DNA of 60,943 bases, from NCBI RefSeq assembly GCF_900184815.1, contig NZ_FXXQ01000016.1, forward strand, positions 1 through 60,943, given 5' to 3'. Shown here one piece after another: positions 18,023 through 27,762 of this stretch. The DNA comes from Boseongicola aestuarii (GTDB lineage: Bacteria > Pseudomonadota > Alphaproteobacteria > Rhodobacterales > Rhodobacteraceae). Position 1 is the first letter of the stretch. Each line of letters opens with the position of its first letter. The notes under the pieces are model-generated. The model was not told the origin of the DNA, searched no databases, and was given only the letters and a program-made list of their open reading frames with translations. A program made the position numbers and the translations under genes.

Positions 18023-18945
18023 GCGACGCGCGCCAGATCGCCACCTTTCTCGAAGCGCAGGCCGCCGAACTTGATGCCGCCGTGAATACGCGGCTCGCCT
18101 ATGCGCGCGATCTTAAAGACTTTTCGGAATGGTGTGCTCGAAAGAGCGTCGCGTTGATGCGGGTCAGCCAGACGGATATCGAAAGTTACCTCGTAGATCT
18201 CCAAGCCTCTGGCCTTGCCCAGTCGACCCGTGCGCGCCGCCTATCGGCTATCCGCCAGCTTTACCGCTTCGCATTCGAAGAAGGCTGGCGCACCGACAAC
18301 CCCGCCCAGCGCATCTCGGGGCCGAAACGCGCGAAGCTGCTGCCCAAAACACTCACACAAACCCAGGTCGAAGCCCTGCTGGACGCCGCGCGCGACCATG
18401 GTCGCGCCAGCGACAGGCCCCGCAACACCTGCCTCATGGAACTGCTCTATGCGACAGGAATGCGGGTCAGCGAACTTGTCTCGCTTCCGGTCGCCGCGGC
18501 GCGTGGGAACCCGCAAATGCTTCTCGTGCGCGGCAAGGGCGGCAAGGAACGCATGGTACCCCTTTCCCCGCCAGCGCGCGAAGCCCTGATCGCATGGCTC
18601 GCCAAGTGGGACGAAACCGAAGATGCCGCGCGACTTGCCAAAGGCACCCAGCCTTCAAAATTCCTGTTTCCCTCGCGAAGCAAGACAGGTCACCTTACCC
18701 GCCACCGGTTCTATCTGATGATCAAGGAATTCGCTGTTGCCGCCGGCGTGCCTGCTGCAATCGTCACGCCGCACACCCTTCGCCACGCCTTCGCGACCCA
18801 CCTCCTGGCGAACGGCGCAGATCTGCGGGCAATTCAGACGCTCCTCGGCCATGCTGACGTCGGCACCACCGAGATATACACGCATGTCCTGGAAGAGCGC
18901 CTGCGGGATCTCGTCCTGCAACACCACCCCATGGCGCAGGACTAG
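18019..18945 (+). CDS. xerD: Tyrosine recombinase XerD
   Basis: A 308-residue site-specific recombinase that with XerC resolves chromosome dimers at dif. It has an N-terminal SAM-like core-binding domain (LAYARDLKDFSEWC), then the catalytic domain with Arg in YATGMRVSELVSLP, the LVRGKGGKERMVPL strand, HTLRHAFATHLL, GHADVGTTEIYTHV and the nucleophile Tyr. It starts by ATGA overlap with the upstream exported protein gene. Its TAG stop shares the palindrome CTAG (18942-18945) with the stop codon of the convergent gene. XerC versus XerD was judged by overall sequence and is slightly less certain. Confidence 0.92.
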   Translation: MSDARQIATFLEAQAAELDAAVNTRLAYARDLKDFSEWCARKSVALMRVSQTDIESYLVDLQASGLAQSTRARRLSAIRQLYRFAFEEGWRTDNPAQRISGPKRAKLLPKTLTQTQVEALLDAARDHGRASDRPRNTCLMELLYATGMRVSELVSLPVAAARGNPQMLLVRGKGGKERMVPLSPPAREALIAWLAKWDETEDAARLAKGTQPSKFLFPSRSKTGHLTRHRFYLMIKEFAVAAGVPAAIVTPHTLRHAFATHLLANGADLRAIQTLLGHADVGTTEIYTHVLEERLRDLVLQHHPMAQD

Positions 18946-19727
18946 CGCCTCAGCGCATCCGGCAAAACGTCCTCACTAGGCCAATTCCCGGTCTCAAGGG
19001 CGATCTCATACCCCTGCACCAACCCCGCCGCTTCCATCGCGGCTACCGCCGCCTCGACATCATAGGACAGACGTTCAAACGTCACATCGCCGTTCTCCAG
19101 CACCGCATAACGCGTTTCGGCGCGCCCATCGTGCGGCGGCATACCGACCGCACCGGCATTGATCCATTGGCGGCCATCGATCACCCGCTGAAACGCGATC
19201 CCTGAATGACCCGCAACAACTCCGTCCACAGCCCCGACAGCTTCTTCCAAAACCCTGATCTCATGAAGGAAATCCATCTCATCCGTCGATAGCCAGATGA
19301 ACCTGCTTTTTGACGTCGCGCCGCCGTGAAGAACCGCATACCTGCGCCCCTGATGCATGAACAAACCGATATCCGGCAGGTTGTGCAGCCAGGTCACGAC
19401 GTCCGGCGTCGCCGTTCTCAAAAGGAACGGCCACCACCCACGCGACAGGATACTGCACGTACTTCCGTCCTCGAAACCACAACCGCAGTCGTCGCTGCCT
19501 TCCGCGAGCTGGCGCTCACAATTTCCGGCAACCGACCAATAGCCCTCGGCACCAAACAGCGCCACCGTTTCATTCGGCTCGGCGCAATAGCCGACAATAT
19601 CGCCGGTGCAGATCGCGTCACGACCACGAATCTCATCAGTCAGCGCCATGAGCGCCTGCTGGTTTGAATAAACACCGCCAAAAAGAACGACTGGGCCATC
19701 GAAATGGCCGAAATCCTGCACCTTCAT
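18942..19727 (-). CDS. Metallophosphoesterase-like protein with altered first metal motif
   Basis: A 261-residue protein with the layout of calcineurin-like phosphoesterases: GDIVGYCAEPNETVAL, VAGNCERQL, a histidine in LHGGATSKSRF, VVAGHSGIAFQ and WINAGAVGMPPHDG. The first motif, normally GDIHGN, reads GGVYSN, so both the Asp and His metal ligands are missing. GHTH also reads GHSG. A cysteine cluster (DDCGCGFEDGSTC) is present. It may be inactive, use one metal, or bind nucleotides. The ATG at 19727 is chosen because the family N-terminus begins there; a frame extension to 19778 exists. Confidence 0.8.
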   Translation of the reverse strand: MKVQDFGHFDGPVVLFGGVYSNQQALMALTDEIRGRDAICTGDIVGYCAEPNETVALFGAEGYWSVAGNCERQLAEGSDDCGCGFEDGSTCSILSRGWWPFLLRTATPDVVTWLHNLPDIGLFMHQGRRYAVLHGGATSKSRFIWLSTDEMDFLHEIRVLEEAVGAVDGVVAGHSGIAFQRVIDGRQWINAGAVGMPPHDGRAETRYAVLENGDVTFERLSYDVEAAVAAMEAAGLVQGYEIALETGNWPSEDVLPDALRR

Positions 19728-19809
19728 TACCACATTTCCCGTGAATGTTCCCTTGAACGACTGGACCTGCAGGCCCATAACACATCATAGTTCGACTTTG
19801 ATATGCCCC

Positions 19810-21120
19810 ATGGACCCCTCCTCACACATGCTTGATGCCGCCTTCTGGATCACCGTCGGTTCGATCTTGGCGCTTCTGATTCTCTCGGGTTTCTTCTCCG
19901 GGTCGGAAACCGCTCTCACAGCCGCTTCGCGTGGCAAACTGAAATCACAGGCCGAAAAAGGCTCCAAGGGGGCCGAACGCGCGCTGCTTATCACTGAAGA
20001 CAACGAGCGCCTGATCGGCGCGGTTCTTCTGGGCAACAACCTGGTCAACATTCTCGCGGCCTCGCTTGCGACGGCCCTGTTCACCCGTCTGTTCGGTGAA
20101 AGCGGCGTCGCGCTGGCGACCCTTGTAATGACGGCGCTGGTCCTGATCTTTGCGGAGGTCCTGCCCAAGACCTACGCGATTTCGAACGCCGAACGCGCGG
20201 CTGCAAGCGTCTCTGGCCCGATCCGGATCATCGTCATGGTGTTTTCCCCGGTGGTGAACTTCGTGCGCATGATCGTGCGCGGCGTGTTGCTCATCTTCGG
20301 TGTGCGCATCGACCCCGACAGCCGCATCATGTCGATGCGAGATGAAATCGCCGGCGCTTTGCAGCTAGGCCATTCCGAAGGCGTCGTCGAAAAGGAAGAC
20401 CGGGACCGTATTCTGGGCGCTCTGGACCTTGCTGACCGCACGGTCGAAGAAATCATGCTCCACCGCAGTCAGATCGAAATGATCGACGCCGACCTGCCGC
20501 CCGCGCAGGTGCTTGAGCTGTGCCTCGCCTCAGCGCACACGCGACTGCCGGTGTTTCGTGGCGACCAAGAGAACATAATCGGCGTCATGCACGCCAAAGA
20601 CCTGCTACGGGCAATGTACGCGCGGCGTGGTGAACAGCCCGAGGCTCAGGACCCGTTCGAGGGTTTCGACATTCTCGAAGTGGCGATGAAGCCTTACTTC
20701 GTGCCCGAAACCACGACGCTTGACGAACAAATGCGGCAGTTCCTGCGACGTTCGACGCATTTTGCGCTTGTCGTGGATGAATACGGCTCGCTTGAAGGTC
20801 TGATCACGCTCGAAGACATCCTTGAGGAAATCGTCGGAGAAATCACGGACGAGTTCGACATTGACGAAGATTCGCCTCTCCGCCGGACAGAAACCGGAGA
20901 CGTCGTCGTAGACGGCGCCATGACGATTCGTGACCTGAATCGGGCCACCGACTGGAACCTGCCGGACGATGAAGCCAACACCATCGCCGGCCTCGTCATT
21001 CACGAAGCGCAGTCCATCCCATCCAAGGGTCAGACCTTTTCGTTCCACGGGTTCCGTTTTGATATCCTCGAACGACAGGACAACCGCATCACGCGGCTGA
21101 AAATCCGTCGGCTGATCTGA
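19810..21120 (+). CDS. HlyC/CorC family protein (DUF21, CBS pair, CorC-HlyC domain)
   Basis: A 436-residue membrane protein. The N-terminal CNNM/DUF21 domain has FFSGSETALTAASRGKL and about four membrane spans to residue 150, including AEVLPKTYAI. Two CBS domains follow (about 200-330), then a C-terminal transporter-associated domain with the FDIDEDSP stretch. Relatives act in magnesium/cobalt efflux or resistance. The start is set at MDPSSHMLDAAF. It is divergent from the phosphoesterase gene (82-base gap) and convergent with the DUF3833 gene, with no bases between stops. Confidence 0.9.
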   Translation: MDPSSHMLDAAFWITVGSILALLILSGFFSGSETALTAASRGKLKSQAEKGSKGAERALLITEDNERLIGAVLLGNNLVNILAASLATALFTRLFGESGVALATLVMTALVLIFAEVLPKTYAISNAERAAASVSGPIRIIVMVFSPVVNFVRMIVRGVLLIFGVRIDPDSRIMSMRDEIAGALQLGHSEGVVEKEDRDRILGALDLADRTVEEIMLHRSQIEMIDADLPPAQVLELCLASAHTRLPVFRGDQENIIGVMHAKDLLRAMYARRGEQPEAQDPFEGFDILEVAMKPYFVPETTTLDEQMRQFLRRSTHFALVVDEYGSLEGLITLEDILEEIVGEITDEFDIDEDSPLRRTETGDVVVDGAMTIRDLNRATDWNLPDDEANTIAGLVIHEAQSIPSKGQTFSFHGFRFDILERQDNRITRLKIRRLI

Positions 21121-21663
21121 TCAGCTTTCTTTTTCGAAGATGATGATAACGTCACCAATATCGACCCCGAAGCGTTTGACGTAAGCCCGGTTCAACAACC
21201 GATTATCGGACAATAGCCACATCCAGTCGTCAAAGGTCACTTTCACCGTCTCGACCGTGCCGTCGGCGGAAGGAACCGGCAAATCAATCGTGTACCGCCA
21301 GTTAAACGTGTCGCCGCGCTCGATACCGGTTGCAATCCCCTCGACGCCGGGCGCGGTACCTTGCCAACTGTCGTCACCGGTTTTCAACAGCGTCCAGACC
21401 CGCTGTTCCGTCGCCCCATCCTCATAGAGGAAGTCCTCGACAAGCGTTAAAGTCTGCCCGTCGAATGTGCCGGTGATCTCGACGTCAAAACGCCGCCGCA
21501 CCGTACCGAAGACGTCCTGAAACTGCCCGCGCGCAACGCTGGTTCCAACAAAGAAATCCTCAAGGTCCAGCTTGCGCTCACTCAGCAAAGCGTCGTCGGA
21601 ATTCGGCTTTCCAGTGCAGGCAGCCAGTCCCAGCAGGACCATGGCAATAATATAGCGTTTCAT
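21121..21663 (-). CDS. DUF3833 lipoprotein
   Basis: A 180-residue protein with lipoprotein signal MKRYIIAMVLLGLAAC (lipobox LAAC, lipidated Cys at residue 16). The body matches the DUF3833 family: LEDFFVGTSVARGQFQDVFG near the start and WMWLLSDNRLLNRAYVKRFG near the end. The function is unknown; a lipid-binding barrel is likely. The start at 21663 follows AGGAG with a 7-base gap, and a longer frame from 21678 is rejected. It is convergent with the CorC/HlyC gene. Confidence 0.88.
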   Translation of the reverse strand: MKRYIIAMVLLGLAACTGKPNSDDALLSERKLDLEDFFVGTSVARGQFQDVFGTVRRRFDVEITGTFDGQTLTLVEDFLYEDGATEQRVWTLLKTGDDSWQGTAPGVEGIATGIERGDTFNWRYTIDLPVPSADGTVETVKVTFDDWMWLLSDNRLLNRAYVKRFGVDIGDVIIIFEKES

Positions 21664-21862
21664 ATTTGTCTCCTTCACTGCTTATACGCTTTTCAGGACC
21701 GTCTGGATGACCAGACCCCACAATGCCACCGGCCAGGAGCGCCCCCAAAGGGCCTGTGATCTGTGTTCGGTCCAGCAAAAAGCGCCGGATCTCCGCGCAT
21801 TAACCGGTTGTATATTTTGCGGTGTTAGTCAGTCCCCCAATCTACCAATACAGGAGATCGGT

Positions 21863-23422
21863 GTGAGCGGCGCCACGTATAAAGGCAGCAGGCAACAAGC
21901 CCGCAGACTGGTGGGATGGATCACTGCAGGCTATCGTCCGATTGCCTTCATTCCTCTGCTCCTGGCTGCCACCCATTGGGCGGCCGGCGAACAAACGATG
22001 ATCGCCGTCGCCGCCGTCTTGCCCGCAGCGGCAGTCCTTCTGTCGCTTTTCCCCGAGCGGCGTTTCACCTCACAATCCGTGTTTGCCGCGCCCTTTCCTA
22101 TTGAGGCCGCAGAAGCATGGCTTCAGGGCCAGTTCTCGGTGGAAGGGCGTGAACTAAGGCAAATCGCCGTTATGGCGATCAAGTTTGACAGCCTCGACCT
22201 GCTTGAGGAACGGCTCGGTTTTCCAATGGACGACACTATTGTTGAGGAATTCTCTAATCGTCTTGGCAAAATCCTGCGGCAGGGTGACCTCATTGCACGC
22301 GGCAAGAAGTCGGATATCCTTGTTTGTCTTGGCGGAATGCAGGCCCCTGAAAGCGAAAACCTGCTGCATTTGTCACGGCGCATTCAGACCTGTCTAGACG
22401 AACCCATCACGAAGGGGGCCGTTCGGGTCTACTGCTCGGTGACTGTGGGTATCGCGCGCGCCAGCCAGATCGAAAACCTTACGCCTTCGGCACTCATTCG
22501 GGCTGCGGATTGCGCTAATCGCTCGGCGATCCAAGACGGCCCCGGTGTCGTGCGGATCTATAAAACCGGTTACGGAAAGGTCCCAAGCAACGACAACGTC
22601 CTCTTGGGCGAGGTCGCGGCCGCGCTTGAAAACGGCCAGATCATTGCGTGGTATCAGCCTCAGGTGTCCACACACACGGGCGAAATCACCGGTTTCGAAG
22701 CGCTCGCCCGTTGGGAACATCCGACGCGCGGGCTCATTTCTCCGGCGTCGTTTCTCGGTCTGATTGATCGTCTCGGACTGTCACAGCGCCTGTCCGAAGT
22801 TGTCTTGACCCATGCACTCAGCACACTGCGAACCTGCGACCGGGCTGGCTTTGGCATTCCCTCGGTTTCGGTGAACTACTGCAGCGACGAGTTGAGAAAT
22901 CCCCGGCTGGCGGAATTCCTTCGTTGGGAACTGGATCGTTTCGAACTCACCGCAGACCGGTTGACGATCGAGGTTCTCGAAAACGTCATTGCGGAATCTC
23001 AGGATGACATCATTTCTCAAAACCTCCGGGCAATCTCCGAAATGGGTTGTCACATCGACCTCGACGATTTCGGCACCAGCTATACCAGCATCATGAACAT
23101 CCGGAAGTTCTCGGTGTCGCGGCTCAAGATTGACCGGCAATTGATTTCGCGGGTGGATTCGGACGCTGAACAACGCAAGCTTGTTTCGGCGCTTCTGGCT
23201 ATGGCCGAGCAGTTGGATATCGAAACACTCGCTGAAGGCGTGGAAACACCCGCCGAACATTCCATGCTTGCGCAACTGGGGTGCGACCATATTCAGGGCT
23301 TCAATCTGGCCAGACCAATGCCACGTGGCGACAGCCTCACCTGGATCGCAGACTACCGCTCGGGCTTTCCGACACAGGCGCAGGTCGGCAAAAAGCCCGC
23401 CGGAAACAATGAAGTCACCTGA
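21863..23422 (+). CDS. EAL-domain c-di-GMP phosphodiesterase with degenerate GGDEF
   Basis: A 519-residue protein. Two N-terminal membrane segments precede a GGDEF-like domain whose signature reads RGKKSDILVCLGG, so it cannot make c-di-GMP. The EAL domain is well preserved: EALARWEHP, the VLENVIAES glutamate, IDLDDFGTSYTS, KIDRQLIS, LAEGVETPAEH and QGFNLARPM. So it probably degrades c-di-GMP at the membrane. The start is a GTG at 21863 with AGGAG 6 bases upstream; the frame is open back to 21707 but lacks a good site. It is monocistronic. Confidence 0.9.
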   Translation: MSGATYKGSRQQARRLVGWITAGYRPIAFIPLLLAATHWAAGEQTMIAVAAVLPAAAVLLSLFPERRFTSQSVFAAPFPIEAAEAWLQGQFSVEGRELRQIAVMAIKFDSLDLLEERLGFPMDDTIVEEFSNRLGKILRQGDLIARGKKSDILVCLGGMQAPESENLLHLSRRIQTCLDEPITKGAVRVYCSVTVGIARASQIENLTPSALIRAADCANRSAIQDGPGVVRIYKTGYGKVPSNDNVLLGEVAAALENGQIIAWYQPQVSTHTGEITGFEALARWEHPTRGLISPASFLGLIDRLGLSQRLSEVVLTHALSTLRTCDRAGFGIPSVSVNYCSDELRNPRLAEFLRWELDRFELTADRLTIEVLENVIAESQDDIISQNLRAISEMGCHIDLDDFGTSYTSIMNIRKFSVSRLKIDRQLISRVDSDAEQRKLVSALLAMAEQLDIETLAEGVETPAEHSMLAQLGCDHIQGFNLARPMPRGDSLTWIADYRSGFPTQAQVGKKPAGNNEVT

Positions 23423-23569
23423 GGTCCCGCACCCCAGGACATTCTCAAAACCGCCCCCGACTTAAAAAGAACCAAATCGTGAGACGGTAACTTGTCCGAA
23501 AGCGCTTGACCTTTTGGCCGTCGGACGGTTGAACCACCTGCAATCCGACAAACCTCCAGGTGGCACGCG

Positions 23570-25462
23570 ATGGACGACCAGAACAGAAACCTTCTGCTGG
23601 CAATGGTGTTGAGTACAGCCGTACTCTTCGTTTGGTTTATTCTGTTTCCACCCCCGGAACCGGTCGAGCCAACAGCCGTCACGCAGGACGGCGTCGTCGC
23701 TCTGCCCGACGCGGAAGCGGCCAACGGCGCGCCGCTGACTGCCGATGGCACTCAGGTGTCACCGCAAACCCCCGAAACCACGACCGCAACCGCACCACGT
23801 CTGAACATCGAAACCAGCCGTCTCAGCGGCTCTATTTCGCTTGCAGGCGGTCGCATCGACACCCTCTTCCTCAACGACTACGAAGAAGAGCTCGACACGG
23901 CGGACAAGGTCGAACTTCTGGCGCCTATCGGCTCCGAACAACCTTACTATACAGTGTTTGGATGGGCCCCGGGTGGCGGATTGGACGCCGCAGACGTGCC
24001 CGGACCCGACACGATCTGGTCCTCGGAAAGCGGTACAACACTGACGCCTGAAACCCCGATCGTCCTGCGCTGGAACAGCCCCGCCGGCCTGATTTTCCGC
24101 CGCACGGTCTCAATTGACGACGATTACATGTTCTCGGTGACCCAAACGGTCGAGAACCCAACATCGGCTTCCGTCCGCGTTGCCCCCTACGGTATCGTCG
24201 CCCGTCACGGCGAACCCCAAGACCTCATGGGTTTCTTCATTCTCCATGAAGGCGCCATCCAGATGGTCGACGGCGTGCTGAGTGAGATCGACTACGACGA
24301 TATCCCCGGCGAGACATCTGAAGCGCAGATCACCGAAAGCGGCTACGTTGGCTTCACGGATCACTACTGGATGACTGCGCTGGTCCCGGCAGCGAACGCA
24401 CCGCACACCTCGCGCGTGCAGTATGTCCCGGGCTCGGACGTTTACCAAGCATTGACCGTCTACCCGACAATCGACGTACCGGCCGGAAGCAGCCGCGAAA
24501 CCACGACACGCGTCTTCGCCGGAGCCAAGGAATGGGACACAATCCGCGATTACGAAGCGGGTCGCGACGTCATCGGCCTTGGGGCATCCATCTCATATTT
24601 CTTCGGTTTCTCCGAGCAAAACGGCATCGACGGTTTCGTCGAGTCGATCGACTGGGGCCTCTTTCAGTTCCTGACGAAACCCATTTTCTTCGTCCTTCAC
24701 GAACTCAATCTTCTGATTGGGAACATGGGCCTCGCAATCATCGCGCTGACTCTGCTGATCAAGGCGCTGCTCTTCCCGCTTGCGCGCAAATCCTACATTT
24801 CGATGGCGAAAATGAAGGAACTTCAGCCCGAAATGGAGAAAATAAAAGAGCGCGCGGGCGACGATCGTCAGAAACTCCAAACCGAGATGATGGGTCTCTA
24901 CAAGAAGGAAAAGGTGAACCCGGCATCGGGATGTTTGCCGATCCTTCTGCAAATCCCGATCTTCTTCTCGCTCTACAAGGTGATCTTCGTCACCATCGAA
25001 CTGCGTCACGCCCCGTTCTTTGGCCCCTTCCAGGACCTCAGCGCCCCTGACCCAACGTCGATCTTCAACGCCTTCGGCCTGTTGCCCTATGCTGCGCCCG
25101 AACCCGGTAGTATCCTGGCGCTGATCTTCATCGGCATCCTGCCACTTCTGCTTGGCATATCGATGTTCCTTCAGCAAAAACTGAACCCTGCGCCAACGGA
25201 TGCGACGCAAGCGATGATCTTCGCCTGGATGCCGTGGGTCTTCATGTTCATGCTGGGCGGCTTCGCAAGCGGACTTGTCGTCTACTGGATCGCCAACAAC
25301 ACGATCACTTTCGTCCAGCAATACACGATCATGCGCAGCCATGGATACAAACCAGACATCTGGGGCAATATACGTTCAGGCGCCAAAGCCACTGAAAAAC
25401 CAGCGGCAGACAACAAGGACAGCGCGCCGTCCAAGAAGCCGGACCCCAAGTCCAAGAAATGA
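23570..25462 (+). CDS. yidC: Membrane protein insertase YidC
   Basis: A 630-residue insertase. It has the N-terminal span MDDQNRNLLLAMVLSTAVLF, a large periplasmic domain to about residue 370, then the core membrane domain with ALTLLIKALLFPLARKSYIS, the cytoplasmic hairpin (PEMEKIKERAGDDRQKLQ), GCLPILLQIPIFFSLYKVIF, and a basic C-terminal tail. It inserts and folds membrane proteins with or without SecYEG. It heads a tightly packed operon and overlaps the MOSC gene by 4 bases. Confidence 0.97.
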   Translation: MDDQNRNLLLAMVLSTAVLFVWFILFPPPEPVEPTAVTQDGVVALPDAEAANGAPLTADGTQVSPQTPETTTATAPRLNIETSRLSGSISLAGGRIDTLFLNDYEEELDTADKVELLAPIGSEQPYYTVFGWAPGGGLDAADVPGPDTIWSSESGTTLTPETPIVLRWNSPAGLIFRRTVSIDDDYMFSVTQTVENPTSASVRVAPYGIVARHGEPQDLMGFFILHEGAIQMVDGVLSEIDYDDIPGETSEAQITESGYVGFTDHYWMTALVPAANAPHTSRVQYVPGSDVYQALTVYPTIDVPAGSSRETTTRVFAGAKEWDTIRDYEAGRDVIGLGASISYFFGFSEQNGIDGFVESIDWGLFQFLTKPIFFVLHELNLLIGNMGLAIIALTLLIKALLFPLARKSYISMAKMKELQPEMEKIKERAGDDRQKLQTEMMGLYKKEKVNPASGCLPILLQIPIFFSLYKVIFVTIELRHAPFFGPFQDLSAPDPTSIFNAFGLLPYAAPEPGSILALIFIGILPLLLGISMFLQQKLNPAPTDATQAMIFAWMPWVFMFMLGGFASGLVVYWIANNTITFVQQYTIMRSHGYKPDIWGNIRSGAKATEKPAADNKDSAPSKKPDPKSKK

Positions 25463-26205
25463 CGCCTGCCGTTAGCCTCATCCTGCGGCACCCGCTGAAA
25501 TCAGTAGGCCGGGAAGAACTGAACGCCGTTGTACTCACGGCTGGCAAATGCCTGCCCTTTGATCGGACGTGGGCGGTTGCGCACGAACGCTCGAAACTCG
25601 ACGGCGGCTGGGGCAAGAAGGTGAACTTCCTGCGAGGCGTCGCCGCCCCCTCCTTGATGGCCGCAAAGGCAAGCTTCGACGAGCAAACCAAAACGCTTAC
25701 ACTTTCGCATCCGGCGCTTGAGACGATCACCTGTGATCCAAACACCCCCGAAGGCGAAGCCAAGCTGATAGACTGGCTCCGCGATCTTTGGCCCATCGAC
25801 CTGCCCTCGCCGACCAAGCTCTACCGTGTGCAGGGCGTGCCCTTGACGGACGTGCCCTATCCATGGGTTTCGATCAATTCGACGTCCTCGCTCAAGGCGC
25901 TGGGACATCGCACCGGGTCTGACCTTTCGCCGCATCGGTTTCGTGGCAACATCTGGATTGATGGCCTGGCACCCTGGGACGAGACAACCTGGATCGGCAA
26001 ACGCCTGCGTGTTGGCGACGCCGTTCTTGAGGTAAAAGAACAGATCACCCGCTGCAAAGCGACGATGGCCAACCCCGAGACCGGACAACGCGATGTCGAT
26101 GTGCTTGGAACCCTCGACGATCTGGGGCATCAGGAGTTTGGTGTCTACGCCGAGGTCATTGAAAGCGGGCATGTCGCCAAGACTGCAACCGTCGAGGTTC
26201 TGTAA
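25459..26205 (+). CDS. MOSC domain protein
   Basis: A 248-residue protein with an N-terminal beta-barrel (LILRHPLKSVGREELNAVVL) and a MOSC domain with the conserved cysteine in ITRCKATMANPETGQRD. MOSC proteins bind molybdenum cofactor or carry sulfur; this type resembles the YcbX/mARC group without a ferredoxin domain. The yidC-MOSC-engB order suggests only co-expression. The next gene starts inside its stop codon (TAATG). Confidence 0.88.
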   Translation: MTPAVSLILRHPLKSVGREELNAVVLTAGKCLPFDRTWAVAHERSKLDGGWGKKVNFLRGVAAPSLMAAKASFDEQTKTLTLSHPALETITCDPNTPEGEAKLIDWLRDLWPIDLPSPTKLYRVQGVPLTDVPYPWVSINSTSSLKALGHRTGSDLSPHRFRGNIWIDGLAPWDETTWIGKRLRVGDAVLEVKEQITRCKATMANPETGQRDVDVLGTLDDLGHQEFGVYAEVIESGHVAKTATVEVL

Positions 26206-26852
26206 TGCTATTGCCGTTTCCCCTTGCTGAATTCGAACCAACCGAGTTGGAACTGGGACGCAAGCTTTTTGCCGGCGAAACCGATTTCCTCAAGGGCGTC
26301 GTCGCAATGGATGGCCTGCCCCCGGCCGACCGCCTCGAGGTTTGCTTTGCCGGACGCTCAAACGTCGGTAAATCCAGTCTGATCAATGCCCTGACAGGCC
26401 GTAAAGGCCTCGCGCGGGCGTCAAACACCCCGGGCCGCACGCAAGAGATCAACTTTTTCACGCTTGGTGACGAAAGATATCTCGTCGACCTGCCCGGCTA
26501 TGGCTTTGCGAACGCACCCGTCAAAGTCGTCGAGAAATGGCAGCGACTCTTGAAATCATATCTCGCCGGTCGCCAGAACCTGCGCCGCGCCTTTGTCTTG
26601 ATCGACGCGCGCCACGGAATCAAAGCCGTGGATGAAGAGATTCTCTCACTTCTCGATACCACGGCCGTAACCTTTCAGGCCGTCCTGACCAAAGCCGACA
26701 AGGTGAAAGCCGTAGACCGCGAACGCGTTCTGACCCAGGTGCGAGAGGCACTGTCAAAGCATCCCGCTGCGTTCCCCGAAATCGTTCTCACGTCGTCCGA
26801 AAAAGGCGACGGTATAGACACGCTCCGCACGATCATTGCAACGCTGGCTTGA
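26205..26852 (+). CDS. engB: Ribosome biogenesis GTPase EngB (YihA/YsxC)
   Basis: A 215-residue GTPase required for 50S assembly. G1 is GRSNVGKSS, switch region SNTPGRTQEINFF, G3 DLPGYGFA and G4 TKADK. Length and order of motifs are normal. It starts by a one-base overlap with the MOSC gene stop codon. Confidence 0.96.
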   Translation: MLLPFPLAEFEPTELELGRKLFAGETDFLKGVVAMDGLPPADRLEVCFAGRSNVGKSSLINALTGRKGLARASNTPGRTQEINFFTLGDERYLVDLPGYGFANAPVKVVEKWQRLLKSYLAGRQNLRRAFVLIDARHGIKAVDEEILSLLDTTAVTFQAVLTKADKVKAVDRERVLTQVREALSKHPAAFPEIVLTSSEKGDGIDTLRTIIATLA

Positions 26853-26895
26853 GCCTGCCTGAACAAAGTCCTAACCAAGGGTCAAGAGGACAGCC

Positions 26896-27762
26896 ATGAG
26901 ACACCGTGATATGAACCGCGACTGGATCGCCACCGCCAGCACCCTAAGCCAGGCTCTGCCATACCTGCAGCGCTACGAAGGCGCGACCGTCGTCATCAAA
27001 TTCGGCGGCCACGCCATGATCGACGACGCCGCGATGGACGGCTTCGCACGCGATATCGTCCTGATGCGTCAGGTCGGCGTGAACCCGGTCGTTGTGCATG
27101 GTGGCGGGCCGATGATCAACGACATGCTGAAGCGGCTGGATATCAAATCCGAGTTTGTAAATGGCAAGCGCGTGACCGACGCCGCAACGGTTGAAGTCGT
27201 CGAGGCGGTGCTCTCGGGGCTTGTAAACAAACGGATCGTGCAGGCGATCAACCGCCAGGGCGGCCGTGCGGTCGGACTGTCGGGCAAGGATTCAAACCTC
27301 ATGACCTGCGATCAAACCAATGCATCGCTCGGCTTTGTCGGAACACCAACAGACATTGACCCCGCGATCCTGCGCACCTTGACCCAAGCTGAAAACATTC
27401 CCGTCATCGCGCCAATCGGGGCGGGTCGCAACGGCGAAACCTTCAACGTCAACGGTGACACCGCCGCCGGCGCAATTGCCGCCAGCCTTGCCGCTGATCG
27501 TCTGCTTTTGCTGACCGACGTCGAAGGCGTGAAGGACAAGGCAGGCAATGTGCTCACCGAGATCACACCCACCCAAATCCGCGAACTGACCAAAGACGGG
27601 ACCATTGCTGGTGGCATGATCCCCAAAACCGAGACGGCTTTGGCGGCCATCGAAGGCGGCGTTCGCGCTGTCGTTATACTGGATGGTCGCGCACCCAATG
27701 CCTGCCTGCTGGAACTTTTTACCGACCATGGCGCAGGCAGCTTGATCCGCACACCGCGATGA
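26896..27762 (+). CDS. argB: Acetylglutamate kinase
   Basis: A 288-residue kinase, second step of arginine synthesis. Motifs are [51 protein letters not shown] and [14 protein letters not shown]. An AGAGGA site supports the ATG at 26896; a second ATG five codons on (26911) is possible. It overlaps the iron-sulfur protein gene by 4 bases. Confidence 0.96.
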   Translation: MRHRDMNRDWIATASTLSQALPYLQRYEGATVVIKFGGHAMIDDAAMDGFARDIVLMRQVGVNPVVVHGGGPMINDMLKRLDIKSEFVNGKRVTDAATVEVVEAVLSGLVNKRIVQAINRQGGRAVGLSGKDSNLMTCDQTNASLGFVGTPTDIDPAILRTLTQAENIPVIAPIGAGRNGETFNVNGDTAAGAIAASLAADRLLLLTDVEGVKDKAGNVLTEITPTQIRELTKDGTIAGGMIPKTETALAAIEGGVRAVVILDGRAPNACLLELFTDHGAGSLIRTPR

